From contig NZ_JACCFM010000001.1 in the NCBI RefSeq assembly GCF_013410665.1, positions 186,001 through 250,000 of the forward strand: a DNA stretch of 64,000 nt. Reading direction: 5' to 3'. Made by a program: the position numbers and the translations under genes. This document shows, piece by piece, positions 56,510 through 64,000 of this stretch. The first letter of the stretch is position 1. Every line of letters begins with the position of its first letter. The notes below the pieces were generated by a model that saw only the letters and a program-made list of their open reading frames with translations, had not been told where the DNA came from and searched no databases. This stretch comes from Leifsonia psychrotolerans (GTDB lineage: Bacteria > Actinomycetota > Actinomycetes > Actinomycetales > Microbacteriaceae).

Positions 56510-57687
56510 GTGTCACCGCCCCCGCCGGTTTCGTCGCCGCCGGTGTCACCGCCGGACTCAAGAAGTCAGGTGGCCTCGACCTGGCCCTCGTGCAGAACCT
56601 CGGCCCGCTGCGCAGCGTCGCCACGGTCTTCACCCGCAACCGCTGCCAGGCGAACCCGGTCATCTGGAGCAAGCAGGTCATGGCTGACGGCACGGTCAGC
56701 GCCATCGTTCTGAACTCGGGGGGCGCCAACTGTTACACGGGCACCGCCGGCTTTCAGGTCACGCATGCCACTGCAGAGGCTGTCGCCGCCGCTCTCGAGA
56801 TTGCAGCGGGCGACGTGCTCGTCTGTTCGACCGGTCTCATCGGCGAGCAGCTCGACCTCGGCAAGCTCACCGGTGGCGTCGCCGAAGCAAGTGCCCTGCT
56901 GAAAACGCCTGAAGCGGCATCCGCCGACGCCGGATTGGCCGCAGCGCAGGCCATCATGACCACTGACACCCGCCCCAAGCTCTCCGAACACCGCGCGCCG
57001 AGCGGCTGGTCGCTCGGCGGCATGGCCAAGGGAGCCGGAATGCTCGCTCCGGGCCTCGCGACAATGCTCGTCGTCATCACCACCGACGCCGTCCTCAGCT
57101 CGGCTCAGCTCGACGTGGCGCTCCGTGCGGCCACCCGCGTCACGTTCGACCGTCTTGACTCGGACGGTTGCATGTCCACCAACGACACGGTCAGCCTGCT
57201 CGGCTCGGGCGCCAGCGGCGTCGAAGCCGACCTGACCGAATTCACCGACGCGCTCATCGCATTGTGCGAAGACCTCACCCTTCAGTTGCAGGCCGACGCC
57301 GAGGGCGCCGCCCATGATGTCGCGATCACGGTGCAGAACGCACAGAGTGAAGACGAAGCTGTGCTGGTCGCCCGCGCGGTCTCACGCAGCAACCTGTTCA
57401 AGGCCGCCATCTACGGCAATGACCCCAATTGGGGCCGCGTGCTGGCCGCCGTCGGCACCGTAGACGAAGCCGACGCCGCCTTCGACCCGTACGGCATCGA
57501 CGTCGCCATCAACGGCGTGCAGGTCTGCACGGCGGGGGAGCCCGATCAGCCGCGCGACCTCGTTGACCTCACCCCGCGGGCCGTCTCTGTCGTCATCGAC
57601 CTGCATGCGGGCAACGCCACGGCCACGCTGTGGACGAATGACCTCACCCACGATTACGTCGAAGAGAACAGCGCGTACTCCAGCTGA
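56506..57687 (+). CDS. argJ: bifunctional ornithine acetyltransferase/N-acetylglutamate synthase
   Basis: A 393-aa ArgJ that recycles the acetyl group. The self-cleavage site is in APGLATMLV, giving nucleophile Thr186. [10 protein letters not shown] forms the oxyanion region, and [14 protein letters not shown] and the C-terminal [13 protein letters not shown] are typical. Whether it is mono- or bifunctional cannot be told from sequence. The GTG start overlaps argC by four bases. Confidence 0.96.
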   Translation: MSVTAPAGFVAAGVTAGLKKSGGLDLALVQNLGPLRSVATVFTRNRCQANPVIWSKQVMADGTVSAIVLNSGGANCYTGTAGFQVTHATAEAVAAALEIAAGDVLVCSTGLIGEQLDLGKLTGGVAEASALLKTPEAASADAGLAAAQAIMTTDTRPKLSEHRAPSGWSLGGMAKGAGMLAPGLATMLVVITTDAVLSSAQLDVALRAATRVTFDRLDSDGCMSTNDTVSLLGSGASGVEADLTEFTDALIALCEDLTLQLQADAEGAAHDVAITVQNAQSEDEAVLVARAVSRSNLFKAAIYGNDPNWGRVLAAVGTVDEADAAFDPYGIDVAINGVQVCTAGEPDQPRDLVDLTPRAVSVVIDLHAGNATATLWTNDLTHDYVEENSAYSS

Positions 57688-58607
57688 TGGCCGCCGACAG
57701 CACACTCATCCCGGAACAGAGCGACAACACCCCGGCCGAGGCAGCGGTCAAGGCCGCCACTCTGATCGAGTCGTTGCCCTGGCTCAAGCGTTTTCACGAG
57801 CAGATCATCGTCGTGAAGTTCGGCGGCAACGCCATGGTCAGCGAAGAGCTGCAGCGCGCGTTCGCCGAAGACATGGTCTACCTGCGTTATGCCGGTCTCC
57901 GCCCGGTCGTCGTGCACGGCGGTGGCCCGCAAATCTCGGCCATGCTCGAACGCCTCGGCATCGAGAGCGAGTTCCGCGGCGGCTACCGCGTGACCACGCC
58001 CGAAGCCATGGACGTGGTACGCATGGTGCTCACCGGCCAGATCAACCGCGATCTGGTCGGTCACATCAACGAGCACGGTCCGCTCGCCGCCGGCCTCTCC
58101 GGCGAAGACGCCGGCCTGTTCCGCGGCCGTCGACGCGGCGTCGTCCTTGACGGCATCGAGGTCGACCTGGGCCTCGTCGGCGACGTCATCGGCGTCGATC
58201 CGGAAGCGGTGCACACCCAGCTCAACGCCGGGCGCATCCCCGTGATCTCGTCGATTGCGCCCGACAGCGACGTGCCCGGGCAGTCGTTAAACATCAACGC
58301 GGATGCCGCCGCCGCCGCTCTCGCCGTGGCTCTCGGCGCCGCGAAACTCGTGATCCTCACCGATGTGGCCGGTCTCTACAGCGATTGGCCGAACCGCGAC
58401 TCGCTTGTTTCAGGCATCGACACCGAGGCGCTCCGCGCCCTGCTGCCGAGCCTGGAGTCGGGCATGATCCCCAAGATGACGGCCTGCCTGGACGCGGTCG
58501 ACGGCGGCGTTGAAAAGGCCGCGATCATCGACGGCCGCATCCCGCACTCGATCTTGCTCGAAGTGTTCACGCAAGACGGAATTGGCACCGAGGTGGTTTC
58601 AGTATGA
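57687..58607 (+). CDS. argB: acetylglutamate kinase
   Basis: A 306-aa kinase with [31 protein letters not shown] and the arginine-sensing N-terminal helix (about residues 10-35). The extension and C-terminal GIGTEVV suggest arginine feedback inhibition, as in hexameric enzymes. ATG 57687 shares a base with the argJ stop. Confidence 0.97.
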   Translation: MAADSTLIPEQSDNTPAEAAVKAATLIESLPWLKRFHEQIIVVKFGGNAMVSEELQRAFAEDMVYLRYAGLRPVVVHGGGPQISAMLERLGIESEFRGGYRVTTPEAMDVVRMVLTGQINRDLVGHINEHGPLAAGLSGEDAGLFRGRRRGVVLDGIEVDLGLVGDVIGVDPEAVHTQLNAGRIPVISSIAPDSDVPGQSLNINADAAAAALAVALGAAKLVILTDVAGLYSDWPNRDSLVSGIDTEALRALLPSLESGMIPKMTACLDAVDGGVEKAAIIDGRIPHSILLEVFTQDGIGTEVVSV

Positions 58608-59818
58608 CCGAATCGACCCCGCAGACCGCGCAGACCCCGCAGACCGACTGGCGGACCCGCTACAGCAACGCGATGCTCCCCGTCTTCGGCATGCCGCTCG
58701 CGATGCTGGTGCGCGGGGAGGGGTGCTACGTCTGGGACGAGGATGGCACCGAGTACCTCGATTTTCTAGCCGGTATCGCCGTCAACGCGCTCGGCCACGC
58801 GCATCCGGCACTCGTAGCCGCAGTGAGCGAGCAGGTTTCCACCCTCGCCCACGTCTCGAACTACTTCGCCAGTCCGCCGCAGATCGAACTGGCCGAGCGG
58901 CTGCAGCGCCTCACGGGCGCCGGGGCGGAGGGCCGCGTCTTCTTCGCGAACTCGGGCACCGAGGCCAACGAGGCCGCATTCAAACTGGCCCGCCTCAACA
59001 CGGGCGACGGTAGCCGCACTCGCATCGTCACCCTGCAGGATTCGTTCCACGGCCGCACCATGGCCGGCCTCGCGCTCTCGGGCAAGCCCGCCATGCGCGA
59101 GCCGTTCCTGCCGGTTCCGGCCGGTGTCGACCACATCGAACGCACGCTGGAGGCTCTCGAAGCCGCCATCGACGGCACGGTCTGCGCACTCGTGCTCGAA
59201 CCCGTGCAGGGCGAAGCCGGTGTGCTTGATCTACCCGACGGCTTCCTTGCGCGCGCTCGGGAACTCTGCACCGAGCACGGCGTGCTGCTCATTCTCGACG
59301 AGATCCAGACCGGTATCGCCCGCACGGGCGACTGGTTTGCCTACCAGCGCGATGGCATCCTTCCCGATGCCCTCACTCTGGCCAAGGGTCTCGGCGGCGG
59401 TGTGCCGATCGGTGCGCTCGTCACGTTCGGTGCCGCATCCGACCTGTTCGCGCGCGGCCAGCACGGCTCGACCTTCGGCGGTAATCCGCTCGCAACGGCG
59501 GCGGCGAACGCGGTGCTCACCGTGATCGAAAACGACGACCTCGTCGCGAACGCAACGAAACGTGGCGAACAGTTGCGCGGCATCATTGCCGCGATCGACT
59601 CACCCCTCATCACCGAGGTGCGCGGACGCGGACTGTTGCTGGGCCTGGGACTGGCACGCCCGGTCGCGGCCGAGCTCGCCGCCGCGGCCCAGGCCCACGG
59701 CCTGATCGTGAACGCCCCGAACGACTCGACCATCAGGCTGGCCCCGCCGCTGATCGTCGACGACGCCGAGCTGGCCGAGTTCGAGCGACGATTCCGGGCT
59801 GCACTCGCCAGCCTCTAG
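58604..59818 (+). CDS. argD: acetylornithine aminotransferase
   Basis: A 404-aa class III PLP aminotransferase with [30 protein letters not shown] and PLP Lys261 in [16 protein letters not shown] 58604 overlaps the argB stop. It probably also serves succinyl-diaminopimelate transamination in this group, which is an inference. Confidence 0.96.
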   Translation: MTESTPQTAQTPQTDWRTRYSNAMLPVFGMPLAMLVRGEGCYVWDEDGTEYLDFLAGIAVNALGHAHPALVAAVSEQVSTLAHVSNYFASPPQIELAERLQRLTGAGAEGRVFFANSGTEANEAAFKLARLNTGDGSRTRIVTLQDSFHGRTMAGLALSGKPAMREPFLPVPAGVDHIERTLEALEAAIDGTVCALVLEPVQGEAGVLDLPDGFLARARELCTEHGVLLILDEIQTGIARTGDWFAYQRDGILPDALTLAKGLGGGVPIGALVTFGAASDLFARGQHGSTFGGNPLATAAANAVLTVIENDDLVANATKRGEQLRGIIAAIDSPLITEVRGRGLLLGLGLARPVAAELAAAAQAHGLIVNAPNDSTIRLAPPLIVDDAELAEFERRFRAALASL

Positions 59819-59859
59819 AGTTGATTGATCCCCGCCGTCTGCCGTGTGAGCAGCAAGAC

Positions 59860-60828
59860 ATGACCGAAAGTGATCCCGTGACCCGCCACTTCCTGCGTGA
59901 CGATGACCTCTCTCCGGCCGAACAGGCCGAGATTCTCGACCTGGCCGTGGAACTGAAACGAGACCGATTCGCGGTGCAGCCGCTCGCCGGGCCGCAGACC
60001 GTCGCGGTGATCTTTGACAAGTCATCGACCCGCACGCGCGTGTCGTTCGCCGTGGGTATCGCCGATCTCGGCGGCAGCCCGCTGATCATCTCGACCGCCA
60101 ACAGTCAGCTGGGTGGCAAAGAGACCCCGTCCGATACCGCCCGCGTGCTCGAACGCATGGTCTCGGCCATCGTCTGGCGCACCTACGGCCAGGCCGGACT
60201 CGAAGAAATGGCTCGGGGCACCACCGTCCCCGTCGTCAACGCGCTTTCTGACGACTTTCACCCGTGCCAGCTGCTCGCCGACCTGCTCACCATGCGTGAG
60301 CACCGCGGCGACCTGGCCGGCCAAACATTGGTCTTCCTCGGCGATGGCGCCTGCAACATGGCCCAGTCCTACCTGCTCGCCGGCGCGACCGCCGGCATGC
60401 ACGTGCGTATCGCCTCGCCAGCGGGGTACACGCCGAACGCGCAGGTCGTGGCGGATGCCGCATCCATCGCCGCGCAGACCGGCGGCTCCGTCGAGCTGTT
60501 CACTGACCCCGTCGCCGCCGTCACGGGTGTCGACATCGTCATCACCGACACCTGGGTGTCGATGGGTAAAGAAGAAGAGAAGGCTGCCCGTCTGGCCGAC
60601 CTCGGCGCCTACCGCGTCGACGCTGCGCTGATGGCACACGCGAAGCCTGACGCCCACTTCATGCACTGCCTCCCGGCCGACCGCGGCTTCGAGGTCACCG
60701 CCGACGTGATCGACGGCGCACAGAGCATCATTTGGGACGAGGCCGAGAATCGTCTGCACGCTCAGAAGGCGCTACTCGTGTGGCTGCTGGCGCAGAACTC
60801 GCAGAACACCTCCTCGAACGCGGCCTGA
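59860..60828 (+). CDS. argF: ornithine carbamoyltransferase
   Basis: A 322-aa transcarbamylase with carbamoyl-phosphate motif SSTRTR, ornithine-binding DDFHPCQLLAD and the Cys loop HCLPADRGFEV. Start choices are ATG 59860 and GTG 59878 (MTRHFLRDDDL in relatives). Neither has a strong ribosome binding site, so the first six residues are uncertain. A small gene follows after 2 nt. Confidence 0.95.
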   Translation: MTESDPVTRHFLRDDDLSPAEQAEILDLAVELKRDRFAVQPLAGPQTVAVIFDKSSTRTRVSFAVGIADLGGSPLIISTANSQLGGKETPSDTARVLERMVSAIVWRTYGQAGLEEMARGTTVPVVNALSDDFHPCQLLADLLTMREHRGDLAGQTLVFLGDGACNMAQSYLLAGATAGMHVRIASPAGYTPNAQVVADAASIAAQTGGSVELFTDPVAAVTGVDIVITDTWVSMGKEEEKAARLADLGAYRVDAALMAHAKPDAHFMHCLPADRGFEVTADVIDGAQSIIWDEAENRLHAQKALLVWLLAQNSQNTSSNAA

Positions 60829-60830
60829 TC

Positions 60831-61208
60831 GTGGCGGCAACAGACCGGGCTTCCTTGGATACCGCAGCCGATCACCTCGACCGGATCGACGGCATCCTGA
60901 ATCAGGCCGACACCGACGATGAGGCGGTCCTCGCCGCGGTCGCCCCCGAACTCGCTGCGGCGCTCGACGCCATCGCGCAGGTGAGTCCGGCTGCGCGCAG
61001 CGGCGTGATCGACGAGAGCGATCTGCTCGAACTCGGCCGGCTGCGAGACCGAATCGGCGGCGCGGATGCTGGCGCCACAGCATCCGACACCGCCGCACCC
61101 CGGGCATTGCGCACCGTACTCACCACAGCGCTGATCGAACTCGAAGCCGACGTGCACGACCTGCTCGCCGACCTCGCAGACCTCGACGACGCGTCAGACC
61201 ACGACTGA
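60831..61208 (+). CDS. small acidic protein of unknown function between argF and argG
   Basis: A 125-aa protein that I do not recognise. It is acidic and Ala-rich, predicted helical, with no Cys, no membrane segment and no helix-turn-helix. GTG 60831 is 2 nt after the argF stop, implying coupled translation. In many actinobacteria argR occupies this position, but this protein has none of the ArgR features (no SRDL helix, no GT-AGDDT core). Codon use and GC resemble the neighbours, so it looks like a real gene rather than a shadow. Confidence 0.65.
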   Translation: MAATDRASLDTAADHLDRIDGILNQADTDDEAVLAAVAPELAAALDAIAQVSPAARSGVIDESDLLELGRLRDRIGGADAGATASDTAAPRALRTVLTTALIELEADVHDLLADLADLDDASDHD

Positions 61209-61273
61209 CGAGGCCGTCCGTACCACCCGGCCTGGGCCAGGCCTCCAGGACCGGCATTCGTCCGTAACCTGCG

Positions 61274-61279
61274 TAAACT
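61274..61279 (+). promoter_or_regulatory. -10 box of argG
   Basis: TAAACT lies 29 nt before ATG 61309, followed by the Shine-Dalgarno AAGGAG. Upstream, GGCCTGGGCCAGGCC (61229-61243) is a short palindrome of unknown role. Confidence 0.55.
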
Positions 61280-61308
61280 CAAACTGATCACTTTTCTGAA
61301 GGAGAACC

Positions 61309-62508
61309 ATGGCTGAACGTATCGTCCTTGCCTATTCGGGCGGACTCGACACCTCTGTCGGCATCGGCTGGCTCAAGGATGCGACCGGCAAGGAGGTCGT
61401 CGCCCTCGCCGTCGACGTGGGGCAGGGCGGCGAGAACATGGATGACATTCGTCAGCGTGCCCTTGACTGCGGTGCCGTCGAATCGATCGTCGTCGACGCG
61501 AAAGACGAGTTCGCCAACGATTACATCGTTCCCGCGCTCAAGGCCAACGCCCTCTACCAGAAGCGTTACCCGCTGGTGTCGGCGCTCAGCCGCCCGCTGA
61601 TCGCCAAGTATCTCGCCTCGACCGCCAAAGACCTCGGCGCAGACTCCGTCGCGCACGGCTGCACCGGCAAGGGCAACGACCAGGTGCGTTTCGAGGCGGC
61701 CGTGGCTGCCCTCGCACCCGACTTGACCAGCATCGCCCCCGTGCGCGACCTCGCGCTCACCCGCGACAAGGCCATCATCTACGCCGAGCAGCACAACCTG
61801 CCGATCCAGCAGTCGAAGAAGAACCCGTACTCCATTGACAAGAACGTCTGGGGCCGCGCTGTCGAGACCGGATTCCTGGAAGACCCATGGAACGCTCCGA
61901 TCGAAGACCTCTATGAGTACACCCAAGACCCGAGCGTGCACCGCGAGGCCGATGAGGTCGTCATCACGTTCGACCAGGGCGTACCGATCGCCATCGATGG
62001 CGTGCCGCACACCCCGCTCGAGATGGTGGTGGCCATGAACGCCCTCGCCGGCAAGCACGGCGTCGGACGCCTCGACATGGTCGAAGACCGTCTCGTCGGC
62101 ATCAAGAGCCGTGAGGTCTACGAGGCTCCGGCCGGCATCGCCTTGATCGCCGCGCACGAAGAGCTCGAAAACCTCACCCTCGAACGCGACCAGAACCGTT
62201 ACAAGCGCACCATCGAGTCCACGTGGTCGGAGCTCGTCTATGACGGACTCTGGTTCTCGGGTCTCAAGCGTTCGCTCGACGCGTTCATCGACCACACCCA
62301 GAAGTACGTCTCGGGCGACATCCGTCTGAAGCTGCAGGGCGGCACCGCCGTCGTCACCGGCCGCAAGTCGGAGCAGAGCCTGTACGACTTCAGCCTCGCC
62401 ACCTACGACACCGGTGACACCTTCGACCAGTCGCTGGCCAAGGGCTTCATCGACCTGTGGTCGCTGCCGAGCAAGATCTCGGCTCGCCGCGATCTCGCCG
62501 GCCAGTAG
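61309..62508 (+). CDS. argG: argininosuccinate synthase
   Basis: A 399-aa ATP-pyrophosphatase enzyme joining citrulline and aspartate. N-terminal P-loop [28 protein letters not shown] and the citrulline-binding segment [10 protein letters not shown] are present. AAGGAG at 61299-61304 precedes ATG 61309. It has its own promoter candidate. argH follows after 6 nt. Confidence 0.98.
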   Translation: MAERIVLAYSGGLDTSVGIGWLKDATGKEVVALAVDVGQGGENMDDIRQRALDCGAVESIVVDAKDEFANDYIVPALKANALYQKRYPLVSALSRPLIAKYLASTAKDLGADSVAHGCTGKGNDQVRFEAAVAALAPDLTSIAPVRDLALTRDKAIIYAEQHNLPIQQSKKNPYSIDKNVWGRAVETGFLEDPWNAPIEDLYEYTQDPSVHREADEVVITFDQGVPIAIDGVPHTPLEMVVAMNALAGKHGVGRLDMVEDRLVGIKSREVYEAPAGIALIAAHEELENLTLERDQNRYKRTIESTWSELVYDGLWFSGLKRSLDAFIDHTQKYVSGDIRLKLQGGTAVVTGRKSEQSLYDFSLATYDTGDTFDQSLAKGFIDLWSLPSKISARRDLAGQ

Positions 62509-63951
<1,443 letters not shown>

Positions 63952-63975
63952 TTCGACACTTTTCGGGAGTCAATC

Positions 63976-64000
63976 GTGGGCCTCGACCGCACGCTGTTCC
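63976..64000 (+). CDS. start of a further gene, cut by the window end (possibly DNA-3-methyladenine glycosylase)
   Basis: GTG 63976 follows GGGAG (63965-63969) at good spacing and reads VGLDRTLF before the window ends. The short peptide resembles the N-terminus of Mpg-type 3-methyladenine DNA glycosylases, which often follow argH in actinobacteria. Eight codons are too few to be sure. Confidence 0.3.

Noticed and set aside
60831..61208. ArgR repressor
   Set aside because: No winged-helix signature or arginine-binding core is present in the translation.

Overview
This 64 kb window is high-GC DNA from an actinobacterial chromosome. Gene content and order point to the Microbacteriaceae or close relatives: ftsK-pgsA-cinA-clgR-DUF3046-recA-recX-miaB-miaA-dapF-hflX, lexA beside a LysM gene, hisCBH-priA, DUF1844/infC-rpmI-rplT, pheST-argCJBDF-GH. 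Many genes have a TAnnnT box 6-8 nt before the start codon and no Shine-Dalgarno, the actinobacterial leaderless pattern. No rRNA, tRNA, insertion sequence, prophage or CRISPR array was recognised. The species cannot be named from the sequence alone.

Layout. (1) 1-2733: a ROK regulator cut by the window edge, an SDR oxidoreductase and an amidohydrolase, probably a sugar or lactone catabolic cluster. (2) 2734-5603: a dense array of palindromic repeats, a DUF222/HNH nuclease-like gene and more short tandem repeats. (3) 5604-7186: DedA, TM2 and GNAT genes. (4) 7382-15071: a nucleic-acid-processing accessory block with a RecB-like nuclease/helicase fusion, a DarT-like (DUF4433) ADP-ribosyltransferase without a visible DarG antitoxin, and a large SNF2 helicase. 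This is the most interesting region. (5) 15153-21304: YghZ-type aldo/keto reductase, oligopeptidase B, dapA, RNase J. (6) 21407-26141: a MacAB-like adaptor/ATPase/permease set and an MFS exporter.

(7) 26200-39020: the conserved DNA-segregation, SOS and tRNA-modification backbone. recA has a LexA box, RecX has an N-terminal extension built from a 12-bp minisatellite, and HflX closes the block. (8) 39021-42605: metF-metE behind a structured leader. (9) 42631-43988: lexA and a divergent LysM gene whose promoter is overlapped by a good LexA box, arranged like lexA/chiZ of mycobacteria. (10) 44107-48052: histidine genes hisC, hisB, hisH, priA, then an SseB-family gene. (11) 48060-54923: a second repeat array, DUF1844, infC (apparently with an ATC start)-rpmI-rplT, an rRNA methyltransferase and pheS-pheT. 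(12) 54938-64000: a third repeat array, then argC-J-B-D-F, a small acidic protein where argR usually sits, argG, argH, and the first codons of a further gene.

Two themes cut across the annotation. One palindromic repeat family (arms resembling TTGATCGAGCnnGTCGAGATC and GGTCTCGACnnGCTCGACC) forms arrays at three separate intergenic sites, each directly downstream of a gene. Short in-register minisatellites also lie inside coding sequences (HNH protein, SNF2 helicase, RecX). Starts were chosen from Shine-Dalgarno spacing, leaderless -10 boxes, overlap with the previous stop, and where family homology begins.
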